Notes: generated by a model not told the origin, from the sequence alone. A stretch of 64,000 nucleotides of DNA from DATEKX01 sp963726785 (GCA_963726785.1 CAVSDJ010000009.1:806001-870000); one strand, 5' to 3'; counted from the first letter of the stretch, positions 27,761 to 37,034 are shown. Program-made: numbers and translations.

Positions 27761-27994
27761 ATGAAACTATTGAGCTTGCCAGAAGCCGAAAGGTCGTCGG
27801 ATATAGACATCAAGCTGGCGACGGTGCGCGCGTCACGTTATCGCCAGTTCGGCTCCCCCGAGCGGATACAGGACGCGGAGCTTGCCGTAGTTGATTTGCG
27901 CGATGGCGTAGAGCCTGAAGATTTTGCCACTCGCTTTCGCGTGCTCGACCGCCATCCCATGAAAGCGATTATGCTTGTTCGCAAGCTCGGTTAA
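27761..27994 (+). CDS. Conserved-looking small protein, unknown
   Basis: 77 residues, ATG 20 bases after the HAD gene, so likely co-transcribed. Charged, soluble, with the ordered-looking core ERIQDAELAVVDLRDGVEPEDFATRFRVLDRHPMKAIMLVRKLG, no Cys and no membrane segment. I recognise no family. Its end overlaps the convergent ERF-like gene by four bases. Confidence 0.65.
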   Translation: MKLLSLPEAERSSDIDIKLATVRASRYRQFGSPERIQDAELAVVDLRDGVEPEDFATRFRVLDRHPMKAIMLVRKLG

Positions 27995-28644
27995 ATGCTG
28001 CCTTCATCAACTTCCCGCTTCAGTTTTGCTATGAGGCTGGCAGCCTCCTGTTGAGTCAGGTCATCGCGCGATTCTTTGCCTGTCATCTCGACTAATACTC
28101 TTCGCTGCGCGCGGCGGTCTCCCGGCTGCAACATTTCAAGCAGTTCGAGAATGTCCTGCTTCTGATCTTCGGTCGCCGGTTGATTTGCGTTTGTCGCTTG
28201 TTGATTTGCGTTTGTCGCTTGTTGCGATGGTTTGGCTGGTTGAGCGAGCGCGGGCTTCTCTTTTTCTCTGGTCGGTTCTACCCGCACGGCTCGCGTAGCT
28301 TTTTCCATCTCTTCGCGGCTCGCAATTCCGCGCCTCACTTCAAACCCGGCCATCGCGAGCGCGCGACCTACAGCCGAAGTCTCGCATACCTCAATATAGC
28401 TTGTGCGCTGGACGTAACCTTCAGACTTGAACTCATAAGCGTGGCCCGTCGCGGCGGGCAGAGCGTCATCGGCGCTACGATAGATTTCAGCGCGCATCAA
28501 TATGAAACCGCGCTCCGCGTCATGCTCTACGATGTGCGTAACTATCCTCCCGTTTTCATGACGCTGGTAAAACTTTTCTATTCGCTCGGCTACGGTTACG
28601 TAGTCCTGAACCGGATTTCCTCTCGACGGTGCTTGCTGCGGCAA
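27991..28644 (-). CDS. ERF-superfamily-like single-strand annealing protein
   Basis: 217 residues. The N-terminal half (5-110) has the pattern of ERF-like proteins found in phages and some chromosomes: YVTVAERIEKFYQRH, then RAEIYRSADDALPAATGHAYE and YIEVCETSAVGRALAMAGF, the last being the family hallmark. The C-terminal half has a linker with a duplicated QATNANQ and a small helical domain (DQKQDILELLEMLQP...LTQQEAASLIAKLKRE). ERF proteins anneal single-stranded DNA in recombination. No phage genes surround it, so it may be a domesticated host protein. Family call is by pattern only. Confidence 0.6.
   Translation of the reverse strand: MPQQAPSRGNPVQDYVTVAERIEKFYQRHENGRIVTHIVEHDAERGFILMRAEIYRSADDALPAATGHAYEFKSEGYVQRTSYIEVCETSAVGRALAMAGFEVRRGIASREEMEKATRAVRVEPTREKEKPALAQPAKPSQQATNANQQATNANQPATEDQKQDILELLEMLQPGDRRAQRRVLVEMTGKESRDDLTQQEAASLIAKLKREVDEGSI
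28179..28220. repeat. 21-base tandem duplication inside the ERF-like gene
   Basis: The unit GTTGATTTGCGTTTGTCGCT T occurs twice in direct succession (28179-28199, 28200-28220). On the coding strand it adds seven residues (QATNANQ) per copy without shifting the frame, lengthening the flexible linker. Both copies look identical. Confidence 0.85.
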
Positions 28645-28671
28645 TGTTGATCTCCTTTGCTGTTTGAACTG

Positions 28672-28983
28672 TTACCCGGCGCGCGCGCCGTTGGGCACAC
28701 TTGTTTCGGGCACGGCGAGCGCGGGCGTGATACGGTCGGCATATCCGAGGTCGAACAACATGCCTTCCGATATTTCGCCCATCATCTTTCTAGGTTCGAG
28801 GTTGACGACGAACAAAGCCTGTCGGCCTTCAATCTCTTTTGCGTTCTGGCGCTCCTGTTTCATACCGGCCAGTATCGTCCTTTTATGATCGCCGAAATCA
28901 ACTGTGAGCTTTACCAGCTTGCTCGACCCTTTAACGTCTTCCACAATCTCTATCGTGCCGACGCGAATGTCAATGCAGGTCAA
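28672..28983 (-). CDS. tRNA-binding (EMAP/CsaA-like) domain protein
   Basis: 103 residues from TTG 28983, the only usable start in this frame. The entire protein is one OB-fold tRNA-binding domain: IDIRVGTIEIVEDV, KLTVDFGDHKRTILAGM, LFVVNLEPRKMMGEISEGMLF. This is the domain found at the C-terminus of methionyl-tRNA synthetases and as free CsaA or Trbp111 proteins. It probably binds tRNA as a dimer. It may be slightly short at the N-terminus (ordinary members have a few more residues before VDIRVG). Confidence 0.82.
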   Translation of the reverse strand: MTCIDIRVGTIEIVEDVKGSSKLVKLTVDFGDHKRTILAGMKQERQNAKEIEGRQALFVVNLEPRKMMGEISEGMLFDLGYADRITPALAVPETSVPNGARAG

Positions 28984-29046
28984 GCATGTCGAATGCGATA
29001 GTCGGTTTGATTGGCTGTGGTTTGAATTCGCTCACGGTCATTGATC

Positions 29047-31666
29047 CTATTCGGTTTCGGCAGCTTTCAACATCTGAACAACATCCGTATGGCCTTCTGC
29101 TTCGGCATACATCAGGGCAGTCTTGCCCTTACTGTCTTTTACCTGAGGGTCAGCGCCAGCCGCGAGCAATGCTCTCACAGGCTCCGCTCGCCCCCTGAGC
29201 GATGCGGCGATTAATGGCGTAGTGCCGTTGTTGTTTTTTGCATTCACATCAGCGCCCGCCATCAATAAATCTTTCACTATTTCTGCGCGATTATCAATCG
29301 CCGCATACATCAACGCGGTGTCGCCGTCGTTGTCCTTTGCGTTCAACTTTGCGCCCGCCGCGAGCAATTCTCTGACGATGTCAGCGTGGCCGTCTTTGGC
29401 CGCGTACATCAACACATTTACGCCGAATCGGTTATCATTAACAGACGCCCCGCTTGCGAGCATTCGCTTTACGGTTGCAATGCGCCCTTTGCGAACGGTT
29501 TCGACGAAAGAGTCTTCCGAAGACAAGCCAAAGTTGCTCACTGATGAAAATACCATAATGGCGAGCATGACGAGCGGCGCTACGAACCACAGGACGGTTG
29601 CCTTGCTCATTTTATCCGTGCGTTTTTTATCCTCGCCCTGCCAATCGCGCGAAGCCGTTTCGTCAAGACGCTCGCCGCTGGCTTGCCTCGCTTTGAAATA
29701 GAGGGCGGCGAGCGGCACGGCGCTGTAGACCGTGTGCATGATTACTAAAATGAACCAGCAATAACCCGTGATGAAATTTCTCATCATCGGCACCGTCAAC
29801 ACTTTGAGCGCGTCGCCGCGCGCGCCGCCGAAATAGCATAGTCATCAACATGGTTACGAACGGAAAAAAGATCAGCGAAGCCATGCTGATGCCAAAATCG
29901 CGCGCCGCGAGCGCAACCGCTACGGGCCGCAATGGCCTGACAAGCGCGCGCGACCGATCAAGCGCAGCCGCTCCTTGCTTATCTTCCATCATCACGACGG
30001 ACGGGAAGAGCGAATTGTCAATGTAAGTTCTGATTCCGGGAATGACCAGTTTCAAAAGATTGAAAAGAACCCGCAGATAACTTAGCGCCGCCGTGCCTGA
30101 AACGGCTGCCAGTCGTTTTGCAAATGATTTCAAAACTACTTTGAGCTTTACGTCTGCCGTAAGCATCAAGCGTTTCTCTTTAATCACCAGCGCGCACGCG
30201 GCTGTGCTCAGCTTGGTAGCAAATAGCACCAGCAGGAAAAGAAACGCGCCAAACACGAGCGAAGCCGATTGCGACTTAGACAGAATCGAATCAAGCCCGA
30301 TGCTTAATGACAGCGAGATGACGGCGAATGGTAAATAGATGAACAGCGACAGGAGAAAGAATTCGCGCTGCGACGTGTAGTAATAAGATTTCGCCTGTCG
30401 CACAATCTCTGTCTCGCCTTCAGCCGTAGCGCGCACGGCGCTTGCGAAAGCTTCAGCCGTTCGCGGGCGATCTTCGGGTTTCTTCGCAAGCGCGCTCATC
30501 ACCTGCGCCGCAAGCGACACCGGAATATCACTGCGCTTGTCTTTCAGCGAAGGCGGCGGCTCGTCGCAATGCTTTGTGATCAGTTCGGTCATGCCGCCTG
30601 AAAACGGCGTTGTGCCTGCAAGCATCTGGTAGACGATCACGCCGAGACTGTAGATGTCCGAGCGAGGGTCAAGCGCCTCGCTGCGACACTGCTCCGGCGA
30701 CATGTAAAGCGGCGTGCCGAGGACTGAACCAACGCGAGTGATGTCTGATGCCGAAGATGCTGTGAGGCTCAATCCGCTCGTCGTTCCTTCCTGGCGAGAC
30801 GGGTTTCCTGTGAAAGAGTCGGGTTGGATGCGTGTGGCTCCGTCTTCGTCTGAGCCATCGGGTTGAATTTGCGTGGCGGCTTCAAGGTTCGTAGCCGTAT
30901 CGTGATCGAATATGCGCGTCTGGTCTTCCTGCACCGTTGTCGCAGTTTGAATTTGAGTAGCAGTCTCAAGCTCTGACTCTGCGGGTGATTGAATCCGAGT
31001 TTGCGCTTCGAGGTTCGTCTCTTCCTTGTAATGCGGTTGAGTCGTGGCGACTTGACGAATGGTGTTAGAGGTGGCGCGCGTAGTCGCATCAAGCTCGTTT
31101 GTGCGAGCAGGGCTGTTCTCCGCTGACACATCTTCGGTCGCGGAAGTATCGCGGAGCTTTGCCAATCCGAAATCCAAAACCTTGACGATGTAGCCGCCGC
31201 GCCCATCGGGTTGTAGGTAGATGTTGTCGGGTTTCAAGTCTCGATGAATGACGCCTTGATGGTGGGCGTTGCCAATGGCGAGGCAGATTTGCTCTACGAT
31301 GTCTACGACGAGCGCAAGAGGCAACGCGCCTTTCTCTTTGATCATGTCGCCGAGCGAGCACCCATCAAGATATTCCATCACGAGATAAGCGACGCGCTGG
31401 CGGCCTACCATCGCAACACCGAAGTCGGTCACGTTGACTACGTTAGGATGGCGCAGGCGGCCTGCGGCTTCCGCTTCGCGGCGGAACCGCTCGCCAACCT
31501 CTTCGTTAGCCATGAACTGAGGCGCGATTACTTTGAGCGCGACCGGTCGCTTGGTGCCGAGATGCGTGGCGAGAAAGACCGCGCCCATGCCCCCCTGGCC
31601 GAGGCGTTTGTCGAGATGGTACTTGCCATCCAGTACTTCGCCTATAAGTTTTGAAAGTCCCGCCAT
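29047..31666 (-). CDS. Membrane Ser/Thr kinase fused to ankyrin repeats (one apparent frameshift)
   Basis: The kinase and ankyrin parts lie in two frames that meet near 29840; dropping one T of TTT joins them (TMLFGGARGDALKVL). Length about 870 residues from ATG 31666; a TTG at 31732 overlapping guaA is also possible. Kinase domain: GQGGMGAVF, Lys in PVALKVI, catalytic VIHRDLKPDN, VLDFGLAKL, GTPLYMSPEQ. Between DFG and GTP lies an unusual insertion of about 140 Thr-rich residues with repeated TRIQ/TQIQ. Several membrane helices follow (RDFFLL-like segment through SLVFGAFLFLLVLFATKL and later), then about four ankyrin repeats (LMYAAKDGHADIVRELLAAGA). Likely a membrane signalling kinase with protein-binding C-terminus. 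It follows guaA closely. Confidence 0.82.
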
Positions 31667-31718
31667 TGATTTCTCGCTCTCGGACGTTGACTGAGGGATG
31701 CGCCTGACAATCTGCGTG

Positions 31719-33257
31719 TTATTCCCATTCAATCGTTGAAGGCGGCTTGGAACTGATGTCGTAGACGACGCGATTTATGCCGCGCACTTCGCTCACTATG
31801 CGAGACGAGATGCGCTGAAGGACTTCGTAAGGCACACGCGCCCAGTCGGCGGTCATGCCGTCGAGCGACTCGACCGCGCGAATCGCAACAGCGTTGTCGT
31901 AAGTGCGCGCGTCGCCCATCACGCCGACAGTTGATACGGGCAGCAGGACTGCGAACGATTGCCATATCTTGTCGTAGAGGTCTGCGCGGCGTATCTCTTC
32001 GATAACAATCGCGTCGGCTTCTTGCAGCAATGCTACGCGGTCGGCGGTCACTTCGCCGAGTATACGGACTGCGAGACCGGGGCCGGGAAAAGGCTGGCGA
32101 CCGATTATATCTTCGGGCAATCCAAGCTCGCGCCCGACTCTTCGCACTTCATCTTTGAACAACTCGCGCAGCGGCTCGATCAGTTTCAGATCCATCTTTT
32201 CAGGCAGACCGCCGACGTTGTGGTGCGATTTGATGACAGCCGATGGGCCTTTGACCGAAACCGATTCTATTACGTCCGGGTAAAGCGTCCCTTGAACGAG
32301 GAAGTCTACCTCTCCGAGCTTGCGAGCCTCTTCCTGAAAGACCTCTATGAATTCGTTGCCGATGATCTTGCGCTTGCGTTCCGGGTCTGTCACGCCTGCG
32401 AGCCGCGTCAGGAATCTCTCGCCCGCCGCAACGCCTACGACGTTGAGATCCATCTCGCAGTAGGCTTCGAGCACTTCTTCAAATTCATTTTTGCGAAGCA
32501 GCCCTGTGTCTACGAAGATGCAGGTCTGGCGGTCTTTAATTGCTCGTGCGACCAGCGCAGCCGCGACCGACGAATCAACCCCGCCGGAAAGACCACACAC
32601 TGCGTGCCCGCTTCCCACGCGGCGGCGAACCTCTTCAACAGTCGTTTCGATGAATGAAGCCATCGTCCAATCGCAACGCAGGTGAGCCACATTAACGAGG
32701 AAGTTGCGAAGTATTTCTTTGCCCGCTGGGGTGTGCGCTACTTCAGGGTGAAACTGCACGCCGTAAAGTTTGCGCTCGGTGTCTTCGACCGCGCCGATTG
32801 CAGCATCGGTCGAGGCCGTGACGGTGAAGCCTTCGGGCGGGCGGCTCACATAATCGCCGTGACTCATCCAGACTTTGGTGGGCGAGGCTACGCCTGCCAG
32901 CAGCAGGCTTTCAGGTTTCGATTCGAGTTCCGCCTGTCCGTACTCGCGCCGCGATGAAGGCTTCACTTCGCCGCCGAGGAAGTAGGCCATCAATTGCACT
33001 CCGTAGCATATCCCCAGCACAGGAACTTGCATGTCGAGAATAGCGGGGTCGGGATGCGGCGCGCCTTCTTCGTAAACGGACGAGGGGCCGCCGGAGAATA
33101 TGAGGGCGCGCGGATTTTTTTGGCGCATCTCTTCTACAGAAGTGTTGAACGGGACGATTTCCGAATAGACACCAAGCTCGCGCACGCGCCGGGCGATCAG
33201 TTGCGTGTACTGTCCACCGAAGTCGAGGATGAGGACTGATTCGTGTTCATAGGCCAT
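31719..33257 (-). CDS. guaA: GMP synthase (glutamine-hydrolysing)
   Basis: 512 residues. Class I glutamine amidotransferase domain (1-200) with nucleophile Cys in LGICYGVQLM and His-Glu in VQFHPEVAHT; ATP pyrophosphatase domain with PP-loop GLSGGVDSSVAA; C-terminal dimerisation domain ending VYDISSKPPSTIEWE. It converts XMP to GMP using glutamine and ATP. Length and motifs are typical. The kinase gene downstream starts about 50 bases past its stop. Confidence 0.97.
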   Translation of the reverse strand: MAYEHESVLILDFGGQYTQLIARRVRELGVYSEIVPFNTSVEEMRQKNPRALIFSGGPSSVYEEGAPHPDPAILDMQVPVLGICYGVQLMAYFLGGEVKPSSRREYGQAELESKPESLLLAGVASPTKVWMSHGDYVSRPPEGFTVTASTDAAIGAVEDTERKLYGVQFHPEVAHTPAGKEILRNFLVNVAHLRCDWTMASFIETTVEEVRRRVGSGHAVCGLSGGVDSSVAAALVARAIKDRQTCIFVDTGLLRKNEFEEVLEAYCEMDLNVVGVAAGERFLTRLAGVTDPERKRKIIGNEFIEVFQEEARKLGEVDFLVQGTLYPDVIESVSVKGPSAVIKSHHNVGGLPEKMDLKLIEPLRELFKDEVRRVGRELGLPEDIIGRQPFPGPGLAVRILGEVTADRVALLQEADAIVIEEIRRADLYDKIWQSFAVLLPVSTVGVMGDARTYDNAVAIRAVESLDGMTADWARVPYEVLQRISSRIVSEVRGINRVVYDISSKPPSTIEWE

Positions 33258-33475
33258 AACTTGAATGAAGGATTATACGGAGGCTACTTGAACAGTGTAA
33301 AGCGAATGGGATTATTTCTTCCCTGTGCAATTGCTGGGTTACGAAACGATTAATCAAAGGCTCAGAATCCGCAGAGCCAGTATGATCGCGGCACGCCCCA
33401 TTTACCTCAGCCGACCCCTTTTCGTTTCATCAGCGATTCTGGCAAAAGCAAACGGAATGTGCAAAATATACTGAT

Positions 33476-33946
33476 ATGGATATGGCAAGAAAACTGTGGG
33501 CTTGTATTACAATCCATGTTGGGAGCGGCGACCGCTCCCGCATCCTATCAGATCAAGAAGTTCATCAACGGACGGTCGTTCTCCTTCGCAGGTTGCTTGA
33601 TTCATGTCCCGTGTGTAAGAAGGTACATTCGAAGCATGCCTACGCGCTTGTCGCAATGGCGGTATTTGAAAAGGGCAAGGCAAAGTCAGCATATGACTTG
33701 CTCAACGAGATCTCTCTACGACATTGGCGGGAAGTGGTGAGCTACCAAGACTGGGACGGATCGGTAGATGATGTGTTGGTCTATGCAATTAAGTGTTCAC
33801 CTGATCAAATAGCTCTGCTGATCGTTGAAGACCCTTACGAACCCGGTGCTAATGAGCGGCTTATACAGTGTGAACTCCTTGACACAGAAGAGAGTAGAGA
33901 ATTTGAATCAGCGGTTCCTGAAGAAGGATGGCGACTCATAGCTTAA
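33476..33946 (+). CDS. Hypothetical protein, unknown
   Basis: 156 residues. A soluble, mixed-charge protein with a SCPVCKKVHSK motif (paired Cys, possibly metal-binding) and an ordered-looking helical middle (HAYALVAMAVFEKGKAKSAYDLLNEISLRHWREV). It has no signal peptide and no recognised family. The ATG has only a weak site upstream. The DNA is visibly less G/C-rich and less codon-biased than its neighbours, hinting at transfer. It is flanked by non-coding stretches of about 220 and 240 bases. Confidence 0.5.
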   Translation: MDMARKLWACITIHVGSGDRSRILSDQEVHQRTVVLLRRLLDSCPVCKKVHSKHAYALVAMAVFEKGKAKSAYDLLNEISLRHWREVVSYQDWDGSVDDVLVYAIKCSPDQIALLIVEDPYEPGANERLIQCELLDTEESREFESAVPEEGWRLIA

Positions 33947-34124
33947 TCCAGGTTAAAGAGGTCAAAGAAGAAAGCCAGGTTTTCATTTTCAATACGGTGG
34001 CTTACCAGACTAACGCGAATGGAAATTTATGGCCCATTGATTCACGAAAAATCTTACTTTGAGAGTTAATGCGAGGATTAGATTCCGCTACCTTAATTGG
34101 TAAGGCCATCTGATAGTGAAGAAT

Positions 34125-34176
34125 ATCACAGGCATTGCGCCCAGGACTTTTTAGGTTCCAACGCAATGCCTGTGAT
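34125..34176 (-). terminator. Long hairpin after the coiled-coil lipoprotein gene
   Basis: ATCACAGGCATTGCG (34125-34139) is perfectly complementary to 34162-34176, with a 22-base loop. It starts 15 bases past the lipoprotein stop on the minus strand. There is no clear T-run (ATTCTTC follows), so it may be a factor-assisted terminator or an mRNA-stabilising hairpin. Confidence 0.5.
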
Positions 34177-34190
34177 TGATCTGGCAGGCA

Positions 34191-34763
34191 TCATTTGGAG
34201 TCCGGCTTGAAGATGTTTTTATTCTCCTGTTGAATCTTGGCGGATTTTTCAGCCAGTTCACTTGCCTCTTTTTCGAGCTTCTCAATTCGCTCTTTGTTTT
34301 CGTTGATCTTCTTTAAAAGGGCCTCGGGGTCGCTGCTCTCCATGAAAGCTTTCGGGTTGCCTTTTGCGACATCGGCTTGTTCGGCGCGCTTTGCAAACTC
34401 CTGCGATTTCGCCGTCAGATATTCTTTCAGCTTGTCGTGGATTTTCAGCTTGCTTGCCTGGTCAAACTTGGCCGAAGCCTCGCGATACTTTGCGGCGCTT
34501 TTCTCGAATCCTTCGGCAGCCTCTTGCGCTGTACTTTTTACCGCGTCGCGTTCTTCCATATATTGCTCGGGGCTGACCGAGTCGAATATCTTATCGTTTT
34601 TTGTGTTGGCCTCCAGCAAGAGTTTATTGCCTTCGGTTACTGCCGCGTTGCCAGCATCAATGATCTTATTTGCCTCTTCGGTTTCGTCGAAATTACAGGC
34701 GAATGCAAAGCAGACGAGCAGCAGAAGTGTGAAGCTCGTAAAGCGTCTGGTTCGGGTATTCAT
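34191..34763 (-). CDS. Coiled-coil lipoprotein, function unknown
   Basis: 190 residues. Lipoprotein signal peptide (SFTLLLLVCFAFAC) with lipobox Cys at about 23. The mature protein is almost all helix, Lys/Glu/Ala-rich with heptads (INENKERIEKLEKEASELAEK), and ends FKPDSK. AGGAGG lies close before the ATG. After Lgt and LspA processing it would be membrane-anchored in the periplasm. I do not recognise the family. Confidence 0.75.
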   Translation of the reverse strand: MNTRTRRFTSFTLLLLVCFAFACNFDETEEANKIIDAGNAAVTEGNKLLLEANTKNDKIFDSVSPEQYMEERDAVKSTAQEAAEGFEKSAAKYREASAKFDQASKLKIHDKLKEYLTAKSQEFAKRAEQADVAKGNPKAFMESSDPEALLKKINENKERIEKLEKEASELAEKSAKIQQENKNIFKPDSK

Positions 34764-34875
34764 GTTCCTCCTGAGTTTAAGTGTTATGAGCGAATCAAGC
34801 GCAGAAGATTATGACAAATCTCCGCGCACGGCAAGTGATTATTCATCTGTAAAGACGAAACTGTACTGCGAAACT

Positions 34876-35340
34876 CTAACTCTTCGGTGTAGCCAGGGCC
34901 GCAATCACTTTCTCGATTCTTCGCGCGCGCGTTTCAGGCTTTTTAGCTTCTTCGATTGCCCTGGCGTGTTCTTTGCGATGCGTGTAGCTGAGTTTGTCCC
35001 ACGCAGCAAGAGCGGTTTTGTTGGCCTTCAAGGCGCGGGCGAAATCCTCTGGCGGCGTGATGACGCGCGGTTCGTCGTCGCGCTCCATCATAACGCTGAT
35101 CGTTTCACCCGCTTTGATTTTCGCTCCTTCTCGCATTTGGCGATTCACCACCAGCCAGTGACAGCCGCCGCCCATCGGAAAGACTGAGCTGCGAAAAGCG
35201 AAACCATTGAGAGTGCCGCGCACCGCAACGCGACCGCGAGAGCCATACGCCTTCTCGACATTGAATGGGAGGGCGATAGCCGTTGCCGAACTATCAGTAT
35301 CTTTTTCGAGGACGGCGCGAAAGCGCTTCGTCGTAGCCAT
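34876..35340 (-). CDS. DUF1905/YdeI (OmdA-like) protein
   Basis: 154 residues; ATG 35340 chosen for the perfect AGGAGG five bases upstream. N-terminal DUF1905 beta-barrel-like domain (TKRFRAVLEKDTDSSATAIALPFNVEKAYG...GTLNGFAFRSSVFPMGGGCHWLVVN) and C-terminal YdeI/OmdA helical domain (PEDFARALKANKTALAAWDKLSYTHRKEHARAIEEAKKPETRARR). YdeI-type proteins are linked to antimicrobial-peptide tolerance in enterobacteria; the molecular role is unclear. 26 bases downstream of bcp, so probably co-transcribed. Confidence 0.85.
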   Translation of the reverse strand: MATTKRFRAVLEKDTDSSATAIALPFNVEKAYGSRGRVAVRGTLNGFAFRSSVFPMGGGCHWLVVNRQMREGAKIKAGETISVMMERDDEPRVITPPEDFARALKANKTALAAWDKLSYTHRKEHARAIEEAKKPETRARRIEKVIAALATPKS

Positions 35341-35366
35341 AGAGTCCTCCTGTCCGTTAGTGAAAG

Positions 35367-35804
35367 CTAGAGCGTGCAAAGCAACGCTTCGGGATGCTCG
35401 CCCGCTTTGACCTGATCTATCGCCTGAACTATGCGACCATCAGGGCCGATCACGTAAGTGATGCGTTTGGCATATTGAGCGGTCGGATCATCCGTAGCCC
35501 CGTATGCCATTCCTATCTCTCTTTTTGTATCGCAAAGCAGGCGGAAGGGGAAATTGAACTTTTCGGCAAAAGCTCGGTTCTCTTCTACAGTATCAAAACT
35601 GACGCCGAGTATCTCGGCATTCTTGTCTGTGTATTGTTGGATTCGATCACGGAACCCAATGCCTTCAGCCGTGCAGCCGGGTGTGTCGGCCTTCGGATAA
35701 AACCACAAGACGACCGTGCGGCCTTCGAGGTCGCTCAGTCGAACATCTTCGCCCGTGTGGGCCTTCACATTGAAATCCGGCGCTTGGTCTCCTACGGTCA
35801 ACAT
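35367..35804 (-). CDS. bcp: Thioredoxin-dependent thiol peroxidase (Bcp/PrxQ)
   Basis: 145 residues. Peroxidatic Cys in WFYPKADTPGCTAEGIGFRD; VGDQAPDF and GVSFDTVEENRAFAEKFNFPF are typical. The position five residues after the peroxidatic Cys, where many PrxQ proteins hold the resolving Cys, is not Cys, so this is a one-Cys-like or alternate-resolving form. It reduces peroxides with thiols in the cytoplasm. Upstream of the YdeI gene. Confidence 0.93.
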   Translation of the reverse strand: MLTVGDQAPDFNVKAHTGEDVRLSDLEGRTVVLWFYPKADTPGCTAEGIGFRDRIQQYTDKNAEILGVSFDTVEENRAFAEKFNFPFRLLCDTKREIGMAYGATDDPTAQYAKRITYVIGPDGRIVQAIDQVKAGEHPEALLCTL

Positions 35805-35969
35805 GATTTATTCTCCTTTCTGACAGGAGATTGTACTCATAGCGCGCCGCTAATGCTACACTACGAGCGAGCGAAAAAAATTCCGGCTGTCAGGTTGCTT
35901 CATCAGTCAAATGAAATTGAAGATAAGAGGCGCAGGCGTCGCGCCGGTCAAAGAAAGCGAGGAAACTGT

Positions 35970-36431
35970 ATGAATAGATTTTTATTGAAGTTCGTTACAG
36001 CATTTGCCCTTTGCTCGATATTGCTGGCTCTGTCATCGGCTGGTTTCGCGCAGCGGCGGGTGGCTGCTTACACCAGAGCGGATGTCAACGCTTTGATTCG
36101 CCGGGTCGAAGAACGCAGCGATGCTTTCGTCAAGATATTCGACAGCGCTCTGGACAGGAGCAATATGGACGGCAGCAGAAAAGAAGATCGCTTGAACGAC
36201 AAAGCCAAAGAGCTTGAGAAACAGCTCGACAAGGTTCGCGAAGAGTTCGACGACAGGGAAGACTACCGCGATGTGCGCGAGCACGTCGCAAAAGCTTTGG
36301 GCGTTTCCGAAGAGATCAATAAGGTACTCCGCAATCGCCGCTTGAGTTACGAAGCCGAACGACAGTGGGGACTGCTTCGCGCTGAGTTGAACAGGCTTGC
36401 CAGAGTCTATAACCTCCGCCCTCTACGATAA
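35970..36431 (+). CDS. Secreted helical protein, paralogue A
   Basis: 153 residues from ATG 35970 (GAGGAA six bases upstream). Signal peptide (1-26, ALCSILLALSSAGFAQ). The mature protein is helical with conserved blocks ALIRRVEERSDAFVKIFDSALDRS, EDRLNDKAKELEKQLDKVREEF and AERQWGLLRAELNRLARVYNLR. The same blocks and the same length occur in the gene at 56039-56503, so the two are paralogues. Periplasmic; function unknown. A hairpin follows the stop in both. Confidence 0.78.
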   Translation: MNRFLLKFVTAFALCSILLALSSAGFAQRRVAAYTRADVNALIRRVEERSDAFVKIFDSALDRSNMDGSRKEDRLNDKAKELEKQLDKVREEFDDREDYRDVREHVAKALGVSEEINKVLRNRRLSYEAERQWGLLRAELNRLARVYNLRPLR

Positions 36432-36441
36432 CAACGAACCG

Positions 36442-36485
36442 GCAAGCGCCTGACTGACTCTTACGACGGGCGCTTGCTTGTCTTG
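36442..36485 (+). terminator. Terminator after secreted paralogue A
   Basis: GCAAGCGCC (36442-36450) pairs with GGCGCTTGC (36469-36477) over nine bases; the tail TTGTCTTGTTTC is T-rich. It starts 10 bases after the stop codon. Confidence 0.75.
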
Positions 36486-36524
36486 TTTCATTCAATCATT
36501 GAATTCTGAAAGCAGGATTAAATC

Positions 36525-37034
36525 ATGCTGATCGTGCGTAACGAGAAACCGGAAGACATCGCCGCGATTCACGAAGTCAACGAAAAAGCCTTTGGGCAAC
36601 CGGCTGAGGCGAACCTGGTAGATGCGCTCCGAGCGAATGGCAAGGTCACGCTGTCGCTGGTCGCAGTGCAAGATGACAGAGTTGTGGGTCACATACTCTT
36701 CAGCCCTGTTACCATCGAATCGGAGAAAGAGTCACTGGCGGCAGTGGGGCTTGCCCCGATGTCAGTATTGCCTGAGTTTCAAAATCAAGGCATAGGCTCA
36801 AGGCTTGTAAGAGCGGGACTCGATGAGTGTCGAAAAGCTTTGCATGAGAGCGTTGTCGTCTTGGGCCACCCGGAGTTTTACCCTCGCTTCGGTTTCACGC
36901 CCGCAAGCAGGTATGGCATAAAGTCCGAATACGACGTTCGAGACGAAGTGTTTATGATTATGGAACTGCGCGAAGGCGCGCTCGCAGGTCGCTCAGGGCT
37001 TGTGAAGTATCAACCTGAATTCAATGAAGTTTAA
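36525..37034 (+). CDS. GNAT-family N-acetyltransferase
   Basis: 169 residues, a full GNAT fold: AAIHEVNEKAFG near the N-terminus, LVAVQDDRVVGHILFSPV, acetyl-CoA loop VLPEFQNQGIGSRLV and the C-terminal VVLGHPEFYPRFGFTPAS. This variant (HPEFYPRFGF) is the YhbS-like group. Substrate unknown; cytoplasmic. Monocistronic, followed by family C repeats. Confidence 0.9.
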   Translation: MLIVRNEKPEDIAAIHEVNEKAFGQPAEANLVDALRANGKVTLSLVAVQDDRVVGHILFSPVTIESEKESLAAVGLAPMSVLPEFQNQGIGSRLVRAGLDECRKALHESVVVLGHPEFYPRFGFTPASRYGIKSEYDVRDEVFMIMELREGALAGRSGLVKYQPEFNEV

